Shown here piece after piece: positions 7,880 through 15,530 of a DNA stretch of 18,775 nt. The notes beneath the pieces were generated by a model, which was not told where the DNA came from, did not search any database, and worked only from the letters and a program-made list of their open reading frames with translations. The position numbers were made by a program, and so were the translations under genes. The DNA is taken from contig CAZJYC010000049.1 in NCBI GenBank assembly GCA_964550165.1, positions 1 to 18,775 on the forward strand. Direction: 5' to 3'. Every line of letters begins with the position of its first letter. Positions within the stretch are counted from its first letter, which is position 1. This DNA is from CAZJYC01 sp964550165 (lineage in GTDB: Bacteria; Acidobacteriota; Aminicenantia; Aminicenantales; Aminicenantaceae).

Positions 7880-8541
7880 AGATCTTTTTGCTTCTGTTCA
7901 AAGACGAACTCAAAGGGTTCTACAAATCGAAGGTCATGCTTCTTTTATGGTTTGGGATGCCGGCGCTTGTTTTGATTCTCCATATCTGGAACCCCCAATC
8001 TAAAGAGCAAATGCCGTTGGCCGTTCTTTCCGCTCTGACAATATCAAGCATCAGTGGGACGCTGGCTTCGGTCATGCTGGCTGTTGGGATTGTCCATGAA
8101 AAGAGCAAAGGCATCTATTCCCTTTTCTTGATAAGGCCGGTTAAGCGGCGGCATATTTTATTAAGCAAGTTCTTATCTGTTTATAGCTGTATCGCTGTCG
8201 CCGCCTTGTTGACCATCGCCCTCGGATTCGCATTCGATTATCTCAGTCGGAGAGGGATAACACATGAAATGTTCAAGCAGACTGCTATGTCTCTTGTGAT
8301 GAGTTTTTCGATGATGGCCATAGCCAGCTCGGCAGGCGTGCTGATCGGAGTGATCTCCCCTTCGGTGTTGGTCTCGGTCATCCTGGTTCTTTATGGAGGC
8401 AATCAGCTCGCCGCGCTGGGATTTCTTCCGTTTTATTTCAAGTTGCCTAACCCCATGTTGTTTATGGTTATCGCTGGTGTTTGTGTGGCGGCCGTTTTGC
8501 TTTATGTTTCGGTTCTATTGTTTAACAAAAAACAATTCTAA
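7876..8541 (+). CDS. ABC-2-like transporter permease
   Basis: The protein is 221 residues with about six predicted membrane segments, near residues 17-35, 50-75, 95-115, 130-155, 160-180 and 195-216. An amphipathic N-terminus (FKDELKGFYKSK) precedes the first, as in ABC-2 permeases. The motif LFLIRPVKRRHILLSKF between segments 2 and 3 is typical of this group. The ATG overlaps the ATPase stop codon, so this is the membrane partner of the preceding gene. It is shorter than many ABC-2 permeases, but all expected segments seem present. A T-rich stretch of 26 bases separates it from the convergent gene at 8568. Confidence 0.88.
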   Translation: MKIFLLLFKDELKGFYKSKVMLLLWFGMPALVLILHIWNPQSKEQMPLAVLSALTISSISGTLASVMLAVGIVHEKSKGIYSLFLIRPVKRRHILLSKFLSVYSCIAVAALLTIALGFAFDYLSRRGITHEMFKQTAMSLVMSFSMMAIASSAGVLIGVISPSVLVSVILVLYGGNQLAALGFLPFYFKLPNPMLFMVIAGVCVAAVLLYVSVLLFNKKQF

Positions 8542-8567
8542 TTTTTTCCTTTTTTTTCTGTTCATCC

Positions 8568-9722
8568 TCAATTCGTTTTAAATTTTTCGAGAAAAATCTG
8601 ATAAACGTTGGCTAACAGCATAAAATCCACGCCAGAAAACCTCATGCTCCTGTACCACGGCTGTCCTTCATTCTGGGACCGGAGATCGGATAAAAATCTG
8701 TGAGATGATTTCCATCCTCTGGGAGAACTCCCGTGAGAGAGCCCGTCTTCTGGGGCGCTGTCGAGCATGGATCTGGCTTCGGCCAGTAAATCATCCACTT
8801 CAGGCTTCTTCCCGTCATGCAAAACAGCTTGAAGCAGAGGATAAATGCACCAGCCGAACTTTTTCGACAATTTGCAAGTCCTCTTGACCTTCCAGGAATT
8901 GCTCATACAGGCCAAAGTCAAAACAAGATGCAGGTTCGTAGGAGTATAAACCACAGGAAGATAAAATTTCATGATGTTTTTCCAGATGAATTTAAAAATC
9001 CATTTCACTGTGGGGAGCAGCTCCTCTCCTTTTTTATTGATATACAGGAGAGAGGCCACGAGTGGAAAAGAGAAAATGAAAGCAGATGGACCCCGACGGA
9101 CCTTTTTGTATCCGCAGTATGGATTTCTGATCACCCATTTTGTTTTTGCCGGAAAAGCGCACAGATCAAAGGCTAACTCCTCAACAAGCTCGAGAATGCT
9201 CTGGCCCCGAATGCGGACATCTTTCGGTATGAATTTTTTCACCAGCGAAAAGCCCAGCAAAAGATGAATCAACTGGTCCTGGCTTTCCTCTTTCATATAG
9301 GGGTTCTCGGCCATAAAATCCGAAGCGACTCGCTCCACGCCGCTATAATACTGCTTGATATCGTCTGCGACATCGTCGCGAATAAAAAATCCTCGAACTT
9401 TATTGCTTTCACCACAAACGGGTTTAAAGCTGTCCATAGCCGTATCTATCAAACGGCTTAAAGCGCTGATAGCAAAAAACAGCTCCTCCAGGGTTTCGTT
9501 GGCATTCAAAGCCTTGGTTTTGATAAGTTTCTTGGATAACAGATAATATTCTGTAGACAGAATTCCCGTATACCAGCCTAAAAACAAAGTGGCGTCACCA
9601 AAATGGAGATACTCCGCATTTCTTGCGTCTGCTGGCAGAGAATGGCCCTGGCCCTCTCCGACAACCAAAAATGAGTTTTTCAGAATGGCTCTGTAGCGTT
9701 CGTACTTTTCGACCAGATTCAT
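8568..9722 (-). CDS. Unrecognised, probably all-helical cytoplasmic protein of about 384 residues
   Basis: I chose the ATG at 9722 because GGAG lies 6 bases upstream. The frame is open to a TTG at 9755, but no ribosome binding site precedes that. No signal peptide is visible. The sequence is helix-rich, with a conserved-looking N-terminal block (YLHFGDATLFLGWYTGILS, then TEYYLL) and a second block around GFFIRDDV and EESQDQLIHLLLG. This pattern of short aromatic/acidic motifs on helices recalls alpha/alpha-toroid proteins, but I cannot name a family and do not assign an activity. The gene stands alone: it is convergent with the ABC permease, and the region upstream of it has no gene. It also has several Cys and many Trp residues, such as LACMSNSW. 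Confidence 0.75.
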   Translation of the reverse strand: MNLVEKYERYRAILKNSFLVVGEGQGHSLPADARNAEYLHFGDATLFLGWYTGILSTEYYLLSKKLIKTKALNANETLEELFFAISALSRLIDTAMDSFKPVCGESNKVRGFFIRDDVADDIKQYYSGVERVASDFMAENPYMKEESQDQLIHLLLGFSLVKKFIPKDVRIRGQSILELVEELAFDLCAFPAKTKWVIRNPYCGYKKVRRGPSAFIFSFPLVASLLYINKKGEELLPTVKWIFKFIWKNIMKFYLPVVYTPTNLHLVLTLACMSNSWKVKRTCKLSKKFGWCIYPLLQAVLHDGKKPEVDDLLAEARSMLDSAPEDGLSHGSSPRGWKSSHRFLSDLRSQNEGQPWYRSMRFSGVDFMLLANVYQIFLEKFKTN

Positions 9723-10022
9723 AAGCATCTCCAGATTTTTTTCTTGGCAACCCAAGTTTTTATGTTCATGATTTTAGCATAAAGAGATACCGCTGCCTAC
9801 GCTTTTCCTTCAACTCTGGTCAGATACTCCAGGCTCGGATTGAATCCATATCCTCACGAGCGCTACTCGAATAAAAAAAATTTCTTGGATTTTGAGTGGA
9901 GATAATCTCAGTCTGGCGTCACTCGGGCCTCTCGGTCCGCAGCAAGGTCAGGGCAAAGACGAATACTTTTAGCTTTACTTGACCTTCCCCAGTGTTATGA
10001 TTTATCATCCCGGACGATGGGG

Positions 10023-10038
10023 CGCCAGAAAACTGGCG
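10023..10038. repeat. Short stem-loop with AAAA loop
   Basis: CGCCAG (10023-10028) and CTGGCG (10033-10038) are perfect complements around AAAA. No T-tract follows, so a terminator role is unlikely. Confidence 0.45.
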
Positions 10039-10214
10039 TAGAGATTCCCAATCAGCCCGGCCAAAAAAAAGCGATGATTTGTTAGGGCTGGTTTTTGAAA
10101 AACAATTGAACAGACAAAATAGAAAGAAAGAGAGCCAAAAAAAGAAGAGGCGCGCGCGTCGAAAACTTCACAAGATTGCAAGTATTGTCATCGGCCCATT
10201 ATCGTGAGGGATAA

Positions 10215-10418
10215 CAAAAGAAACTTGGCGCATTCATCCCGCGCCTTAAGGCCAATCCCGAATACCCGGGTGATGACGTGATGGATGATGACATCATTTG
10301 GGTCTGGTCTGGCATGAAAAGAGTGATAGAAGGCTCTGATATTTCAGGAGGATTGCTGCGCGGGATAGTCCAAAACGTTCATTTTGGTCATCGCAAAAAA
10401 AAGCAAATTCATTTTTAA
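10215..10418 (+). pseudogene. Possible gene remnant or unannotated short ORF
   Basis: Between a TAA at 10212-10214 and a TAA at 10416-10418 one frame is open for 67 codons. Its product looks protein-like (RLKANPEYPGDDVMDDDIIW, then VWSGMKRVIEGSD) and includes AGGAGG at 10346 only as coding sequence. The first ATG is at 10281, which gives 45 residues and has no strong ribosome binding site. It may be the 3' end of a decayed gene, or a short gene with an unusual start. I do not recognise the family. It ends 17 bases before the next gene. Confidence 0.25.
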
Positions 10419-10434
10419 AAAGAGAGGAGGGACA

Positions 10435-10683
10435 ATGAGCCAGAAGAAAAATTTGAGCATGGGCGAGAAAATTGAATCAATAAAAAGAAAAATCAACATC
10501 AAGCAAATAGCAGATATCGTTCTAATTGTTGTGCTGTTGATTTTCGCTGTCCAGAACCTGAAAAGCATTCGAGTAAACCTGTTATTTTTCAGATTTGAAA
10601 TGCCCTTGTTTTTTCTAATTGTGATTATCTTCTTTATCGGTTTTTTTACGGCAAAATATTTCAGTAAGCGCAGGAAGGCTTAA
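10435..10683 (+). CDS. LapA-domain (DUF1049-like) small inner-membrane protein
   Basis: The protein is 82 residues. The frame is open to an ATG at 10384, but the ATG at 10435 follows GAGAGGAGGGACA, an almost ideal ribosome binding site, and gives the normal family length. A charged N-terminus precedes two membrane segments (about residues 22-40 and 54-72). Between them is the typical AVQN motif and a short loop with VNLLFFRFEMP; the product ends with a basic tail (KYFSKRRKA). Family members sit in the inner membrane, and in Escherichia coli LapA works with LapB in controlling lipopolysaccharide synthesis. No LapB is next to this gene, so a similar role here is only inferred. The P-type ATPase follows after 128 bases. 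Confidence 0.8.
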   Translation: MSQKKNLSMGEKIESIKRKINIKQIADIVLIVVLLIFAVQNLKSIRVNLLFFRFEMPLFFLIVIIFFIGFFTAKYFSKRRKA

Positions 10684-10811
10684 ACTTTCAAACACGCTGG
10701 TGGCAAGCTGATGAAGTGTCGTGTTATAAAAAAATAATCATTTCGCTCGATGAACTATTGACGGGAAAAAATATCTTATCAATTGAAATTTGACTGGTAA
10801 GGAGCTCGCGG

Positions 10812-13544
10812 ATGAAGGAGAAGGCGCATGCGGACAGATTGAGACAGGAAAAATGGCATGCTCTAGATGAGGATAATATTTTTGAGGAACTCGCAAGCAG
10901 GCCTGAAGGCCTGGATGAGGAAGAAGTTGCGCATCGGAGGATGGTTTATGGCCCTAACACGTTGCCGGAAAAAAAGCCCCCCACTGTTTGGTCCATATTG
11001 CTTCACCAGGTTCTCAATCCATTGATTTTTATTCTAATCGTTGCCGCTGTTGCCTCGGTAATAATTGGAGAGATGGCTGACGCCGTATTTATAATGGTTG
11101 TGATCGGTCTTAATACCGCCTTGGGAGCATACCAGGAATACAATGCTGAAAAAAGGGCCGCAAGCTTGCGGAAGCTGCTTATCATTCAAGCAAGAGTAAA
11201 AAGGGGTGGAAAGGAACTGGAAGTTCGTTCAGAGGAAGTGGTGCCGGGCGATATTGTGCTCCTGGAATCGGGCGATAAAGTTCCCGCTGACATCCGTCTG
11301 CTTCGGGCGAATAACCTCGCTGCAGACGAGAGCCTTTTAACGGGAGAATCGGTTGCCGTTGAAAAAAACACCAAATTATTAGCCGGAAACACCGCAGTGA
11401 GTGACCGTAAAAATATGGTTTTTGCCGGCTCTGCCATCACATCAGGGCGCGGAATGGGAATCGTTGTCGGCACAGGCAGTCAGAGCCAGGTTGGCATGAT
11501 TGCCGAAAGTGTCTCCTATTCCGTGAGCGCCAAACCGCCACTTGTCCTGCGCATGGAAAAATTTACTAAAAACATCAGCGTCCTGGTGATCATTTTAAGT
11601 GTCGCCCTGGCCATACTTTTGAAATTCCAGGGATATGATGTGTCCGCCGTTTTCTTTTTTGTGGTGGCCTTGGCTGTTTCGGCCATACCCGAAGGACTGC
11701 CGGTGGCCCTCACGGTTGCTCTGTCCATCGCTACCACACGCATGTCAAAACGCAATGTGATCGTGCGCAAGCTCACCGCAGTGGAAAGCCTGGGTAGCTG
11801 CACCGTTATCGCCAGTGACAAAACAGGAACCCTCACCGTTAACCAGCAGACCGCGCGGCAAATCACGTTGCCCGATGGTCAGACTTTTCATATATCTGGC
11901 GAGGGATATAACGGAGAGGGGGAAATATCGAAATCCGGCAACGGGGAAATCCGCGATGTCGAATGGAAGCAACTCAAGGAAATAGCGAAGCAATCCATGC
12001 TGGCCAATGAGGCATCGCTGTATAAGGAAAACGGTCAATGGAAACGTCGCGGCGACGCCATGGATGTGGCTTTTCTGGCTATGAGCTATAAAATGGGTAT
12101 GGATGCCGAAAAGATTAGAAAGGACATTCAACTGGTGGGAGAAATTCCTTACGAATCGGAACGCAAATTTTCCGCCGCGTTTTATACAGAGGACGGGACC
12201 ATTTTTGTGGCTGCCAAAGGAGCGGTTGAAACCATCCTCGATTTTTGCAGTGAATCACAGCATGGAGACAAGAAGGAAAGCATCGATCGTGAGCAAATTG
12301 AACGACAAGCCCAAAAAATGGCAGAAAAGGGGTTAAGGGTATTGGCCGTTGCCGGGGGAGAATATCCCTCGTTTGAGAAGAAAGAATATTATGCAGATGA
12401 AGATATAAGCAATCTTGTTTTTTACGGATTGGTCGGATTTATCGACCCGTTGCGTCCCGAAGCAATAGATTCAGTCAGAAAATGCAAAGAGGCCGGGATT
12501 CAGGTCATCATGATTACCGGCGACCACCCCACGACCGCCGGAGCCATTGCCAGAGAATTGCGGCTGACGGATAAGGACGAGCCGGTGATAACCGCTCAGC
12601 AATTGAGCGAGGCCGGGACGCCCGACAGTCCCGCCTTTGAAAAACTGGTCACTTCAACCCATGTGTTCGCCAGGGTTTCACCCGCACAAAAGCTCGAGAT
12701 TGTCGATGCGCTCATACGCAGAGGTGAATTTGTGGCCGTGACCGGCGATGGCGTAAACGACACCCCGGCCTTGCGCAGAGCCAACATTGGCGTGGCCATG
12801 GGTTCAGGTACAGACGTGGCCAAGGAAGTCGGCTCTATGATTGTTGCCGACGACAATTTTTCTTCCATCGTTTCCGGTGTGGAAGAGGGCAGATTTGCCT
12901 ACGATAACGTGAGGAAGGTTATTTATCTGCTCATTTCAACAGGAGCCGCCGAGGTCTTGTTATTCATCGCCTCTATCTTTGCCGGATTACCCTTGCCCTT
13001 GCTGGCGGTGCAGCTGTTATGGCTCAATCTCGTCACCAACGGCATACAGGATATTGCCCTGGCTTTTGAAGGCGGCGAACCCGGTGCCATGCAGCGCAAA
13101 CCGCGCAGAACCGATGAAAAAATTTTTAATTCACAAATGATCAGTCAGACACTCGTTTCCGGCTTAACGATGGCAATCATCGCCTTTGTCTCCTGGTACT
13201 GGCTTATTGAAATAAAAATGGCGGAGGAAGTTCCTGCACGTAATATTGTTCTGCTTCTTTTTGTATTGATGCAAAATGTGCATGTCTTTAATTGCCGATC
13301 AGAGTTTGTTTCAGCTTTCAGAACACCCATAAGCCGTAACTATATACTTGTCTTCGGGGTTATAATGGCCCAGGCCATTCATATACTGAGCATGCAATTG
13401 CCCTTTATGCAAAGGATTCTACGCACAGAACCGCTTAACATATTGCATTGGATTGTCCTTTTGCTGATGGCATTTATCCTTATAGCGGTAATGGAGTTCT
13501 TTAAGTTTGTTCGCAGGAAAGGAATCTCGACTTTTAAAGATTAG
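10812..13544 (+). CDS. P2-type (SERCA/PMA-like) cation-transporting ATPase
   Basis: The protein is 910 residues, full family length. The ATG is preceded by AAGGAG with an 8-base gap. An N-terminal cation-ATPase domain (about 13-80) is followed by actuator motif LTGES, membrane helix 4 with PEGLP (Glu294), phosphorylation site DKTGTLT (Asp336), the nucleotide-binding domain, GDHPTT, and the hinge TGDGVNDTPAL, then six C-terminal membrane helices. The 42-residue spacing from PEGLP Glu to the phosphorylated Asp equals that in SERCA. It hydrolyses ATP to pump a cation across the membrane. Of the SERCA calcium ligands, Glu309, Glu771, Asn796 and Thr799 are kept (Glu294, Glu714, Asn739, Thr742). 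Asn768 is Gly711 and Asp800 is Asn743. Calcium is therefore possible but not assured; sodium, potassium or another ion could be the substrate. No metal-responsive regulator is adjacent. Confidence 0.95.
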   Translation: MKEKAHADRLRQEKWHALDEDNIFEELASRPEGLDEEEVAHRRMVYGPNTLPEKKPPTVWSILLHQVLNPLIFILIVAAVASVIIGEMADAVFIMVVIGLNTALGAYQEYNAEKRAASLRKLLIIQARVKRGGKELEVRSEEVVPGDIVLLESGDKVPADIRLLRANNLAADESLLTGESVAVEKNTKLLAGNTAVSDRKNMVFAGSAITSGRGMGIVVGTGSQSQVGMIAESVSYSVSAKPPLVLRMEKFTKNISVLVIILSVALAILLKFQGYDVSAVFFFVVALAVSAIPEGLPVALTVALSIATTRMSKRNVIVRKLTAVESLGSCTVIASDKTGTLTVNQQTARQITLPDGQTFHISGEGYNGEGEISKSGNGEIRDVEWKQLKEIAKQSMLANEASLYKENGQWKRRGDAMDVAFLAMSYKMGMDAEKIRKDIQLVGEIPYESERKFSAAFYTEDGTIFVAAKGAVETILDFCSESQHGDKKESIDREQIERQAQKMAEKGLRVLAVAGGEYPSFEKKEYYADEDISNLVFYGLVGFIDPLRPEAIDSVRKCKEAGIQVIMITGDHPTTAGAIARELRLTDKDEPVITAQQLSEAGTPDSPAFEKLVTSTHVFARVSPAQKLEIVDALIRRGEFVAVTGDGVNDTPALRRANIGVAMGSGTDVAKEVGSMIVADDNFSSIVSGVEEGRFAYDNVRKVIYLLISTGAAEVLLFIASIFAGLPLPLLAVQLLWLNLVTNGIQDIALAFEGGEPGAMQRKPRRTDEKIFNSQMISQTLVSGLTMAIIAFVSWYWLIEIKMAEEVPARNIVLLLFVLMQNVHVFNCRSEFVSAFRTPISRNYILVFGVIMAQAIHILSMQLPFMQRILRTEPLNILHWIVLLLMAFILIAVMEFFKFVRRKGISTFKD

Positions 13545-13707
13545 GAGCGCCGCTGACTTCATGTTAGCCCTCTGTTGTAAGCTAAGAGTAAGAGCCGGAG
13601 GCAGATCAATTAAGGGGCGGATCGTTTCGAAGTTTAGACATAAGGGCAAATGGCATTGCTCTTGAAATCATTATGGATAACAATTCGAAGCACTTGCAGC
13701 AGAAAGC

Positions 13708-14799
13708 TTGATTCGTCCAGTGAAAAAGACGATACAGAATCGAGGAGAAAAAAAACGGCCTGACCTGTGGTTTCTTTACCGCCAGATGCTTCGCGCGAGG
13801 CTCTTTGAGCAGCGTGTCAAAGAGATATGGCAGAAGGGATTGATTTCGGGCGAGATGCATCTTGGCCTGGGAGAAGAGGCTGTTGCGGCCGGCGTCGTTT
13901 CCCATCTTGAGGAAGGGGATGCCTTAATTCTCGACCACCGGGGGACACCTCCGCTTATCATAAGGGGAATCGAGCCCGCCAGCCTATTGAAAGAGTTTAT
14001 GGGCCGGCCTGACGGACTCTGCCGCGGTTTTGGCGGTCACATGCATCTTTTCTCCCGCGACAAACTCTGCGCTTCTTCTGGCATCGTGGGAGCCTCCGGT
14101 CCCCTGGCTTCAGGCTTTGCCCTCGCCTGCCAGCACCTGCGGCCGAATAAATTAGCGGTTGCTTTCTTCGGCGAAGGAGCGATGAACCAGGGCATGCTTC
14201 TTGAGTCTTTGAACCTGGCCGCTGTCTGGAAACTTCCTGTTATCTTTGTCTGCAAGGACAATAAATTGGCCATCACCACTCGCTCCCCTCGAGTCACATC
14301 CGGAAGCTTGCTGGAGCGGGCCAAAGGCTTTGGCCTCCAGGCCAGTGAAGTTGACGGAACGGCTGTTGAAGAACTCTGGCAGGCTACGGCTGAGGCAACA
14401 CAGAGGGCACGGTCCGGCAAGGGACCAGTCTTTTTGCTGGCTCATTGTTGTCACCTTGAGGGGCACTTCCTGGGAGACCCTTTTCTGCGGTTTGTCCAAA
14501 GCCCGTGGCAACAGATGAAGAAAATTTTATGGCCGCTCATACGGACTGTATTCGCAAAAGGAGGTACGAGGCTTCGCCATCGTTTGCTCAACCTGGCAGA
14601 AATCACATCGTTGATCGGCAAGGCCATAGCCGAACAAGGGTCAAAGAAATACGACCCTCTGCATCGAACCCGTCAGAAACTGAAAAAGGAGAAATCCCGT
14701 CTTGAGGAAGTTGAGAATGAAGTCAAGCAGGAAATCGAAAAAGCCGTGGAGCTTTCGCTATCTGAATTTGAGCAGGATGGCGTGTATTTCAATAAATAA
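13708..14799 (+). CDS. 2-oxoacid dehydrogenase E1 component, alpha subunit (pyruvate/acetoin/branched-chain type)
   Basis: The protein is 363 residues. The start is probably the TTG at 13708: the frame is open from 13681, no in-frame ATG precedes the conserved LYRQMLRARLFEQR block, and the ribosome binding site is weak. The E1-alpha fold motifs are present: EMHLGLGEEAV, DHRG, FGGHMHLF, the thiamine-diphosphate region from GEGAMNQG (155-162) to KDN (183-185), and GHFLGDP (252-258). With the beta subunit it would decarboxylate a 2-oxoacid and pass the acyl group to an E2 lipoyl protein. Oddities: the usual GDG is GEG (Glu156), and 58 residues separate the two Asp-Pro landmarks (258 and 315-317), where this family normally has about 20-25. 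The substrate is not settled by sequence. The beta gene starts 30 bases downstream, so they are co-transcribed. Confidence 0.88.
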   Translation: MIRPVKKTIQNRGEKKRPDLWFLYRQMLRARLFEQRVKEIWQKGLISGEMHLGLGEEAVAAGVVSHLEEGDALILDHRGTPPLIIRGIEPASLLKEFMGRPDGLCRGFGGHMHLFSRDKLCASSGIVGASGPLASGFALACQHLRPNKLAVAFFGEGAMNQGMLLESLNLAAVWKLPVIFVCKDNKLAITTRSPRVTSGSLLERAKGFGLQASEVDGTAVEELWQATAEATQRARSGKGPVFLLAHCCHLEGHFLGDPFLRFVQSPWQQMKKILWPLIRTVFAKGGTRLRHRLLNLAEITSLIGKAIAEQGSKKYDPLHRTRQKLKKEKSRLEEVENEVKQEIEKAVELSLSEFEQDGVYFNK

Positions 14800-14829
14800 A
14801 AAAAGGATATCTTTTAAGAGCGAACAGCC

Positions 14830-15360
14830 ATGCGCAGGATGAGCTTTTCAAATGCCATCGATAGTGCGCTCGGCCAGGCCATGGCCGAGGATCCGAGAAT
14901 TGTTGTCATCGGCGAAGATGTTCACACCCTGCGGCTGAATCTTTTTGTGCGCTTTGGAGAGAAGCGTGTTCGGGCTGCTCCCATCAGCGAAGCAGCCTTT
15001 GTCGGCGCAGCGGTCGGGGCAGCCATGGCCGGCCTGAAACCCGTTGTCGAGGTGATGCTCGTCGATTTTATCGGAGTCGCCATGGACGCCCTCCTCAANN
15101 NNNNNNNNNNNNNNNNNNNNNNNNNNNNNNNNNNNNNNNNNNNNNNNNNNNNNNNNNNNNNNNNNNNNNNNNNNNNNNNNNNNNNNNNNNNNNNNNNNTC
15201 CGGCGAGCTGGCAGCCGTAGCCTTGGAATCGGGGCTTTCACTGCGATACAGCCGTGTCTGCACAGAGGAGAGCATTCCTTATTCCAGGCAATTAGAAGAG
15301 CAAACTCTTCCCGGCATAGAGCGCATCGTCGCCTCAGCCCTCAAGCTTGTGAAGACCTAA
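14830..15360 (+). CDS. 2-oxoacid dehydrogenase E1 component, beta subunit (interrupted by assembly gap)
   Basis: The visible N-terminal 89 codons carry the E1-beta hallmarks SFSNAIDSALGQAMAEDPR, GEDV, PISEAAFVGAAVGAAMAGL and KPVVEVMLVDF. After 100 N the same frame resumes with the family's C-terminus (SGELAAVALESGL, then SIPYSRQLEEQTLP) and stops at 15358-15360. Family members are about 325 residues. Only about 143 are visible, so roughly 180-190 residues are missing and the 100-base gap is a placeholder. A second ATG at 14839 is an equally possible start. No E2 (lipoyl acyltransferase) or E3 gene follows; the next gene is a kinase. Confidence 0.85.
   Translation: MRRMSFSNAIDSALGQAMAEDPRIVVIGEDVHTLRLNLFVRFGEKRVRAAPISEAAFVGAAVGAAMAGLKPVVEVMLVDFIGVAMDALLXXXXXXXXXXXXXXXXXXXXXXXXXXXXXXXXXXSGELAAVALESGLSLRYSRVCTEESIPYSRQLEEQTLPGIERIVASALKLVKT
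15099..15198. other. Assembly gap (100 N) inside the E1 beta gene
   Basis: Exactly 100 N, a standard scaffold placeholder. The flanks are the N- and C-terminal parts of one E1-beta gene. Family length implies a true gap of about 550 bases, and the frames on each side require a length of 3k+1. Confidence 0.9.
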
Positions 15361-15477
15361 GTGAGAGAAATTTCTTTTCGCAAGCGATGGCTGAATGCGC
15401 GTGTGGATAATGGTGAGAATGGATTCTAAGAAATCTCAGTATGATAATATCGTTCCCTTAGTGGTCTTGTTGTAAAT

Positions 15478-15506
15478 TTGACTCTTGCCTTTTTAATTGC
15501 TATTCT
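15478..15506 (+). promoter_or_regulatory. Candidate sigma70-type promoter of the kinase gene
   Basis: TTGACT (15478-15483), a 17-base spacer and TATTCT (15501-15506) lie 24 bases before the start codon. This predicts a very short leader of about 18 bases holding only the ribosome binding site. The match is to consensus only. Confidence 0.45.
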
Positions 15507-15530
15507 TTGGCCAAGTAAAAAGAGGTGACA

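Larger units (their letters stand above)
9723..10434. other. Gene-poor region of about 700 bases with a stem-loop and coding-like remnants
   Basis: This lies between the divergent unrecognised gene (-) and the LapA-domain gene (+), so it should carry their promoters, but no good -35/-10 pair stands out. A tight stem-loop sits at 10023-10038. From about 10001 to 10207 one frame is open and encodes a very basic stretch (QKKKRRARRKLHK) with no ATG start. From 10215 to 10418 another frame is open and reads like real protein. No tRNA is evident. Confidence 0.5.

Noticed and set aside
9837..9847. GGATTGAATCC palindrome resembling a tRNA T-arm
   Set aside because: No acceptor stem, D-arm or anticodon arm can be fitted around it.
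9979..10001. TTGACC and TATGAT as a promoter in the gene-poor region
   Set aside because: The spacing is only 11 bases, too short for a sigma70-type promoter.
10691..10725. AACACG/CGTGTT inverted repeat after the LapA-domain gene as a terminator
   Set aside because: The stem is only 6 bp with a loop of 23 bases and is followed by an A-rich, not T-rich, run.
13673..13711. ATG-initiated 12-codon ORF overlapping the TTG start of E1 alpha, considered as a leader peptide or frameshifted true start
   Set aside because: It has no ribosome binding site, and E1 alpha is of normal N-terminal extent from the TTG, so nothing requires it.
13606..13905. Antisense ORF of 99 codons at the start of the E1 alpha gene
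   Set aside because: It overlaps the conserved E1 alpha N-terminus and has no ribosome binding site or recognisable motif.
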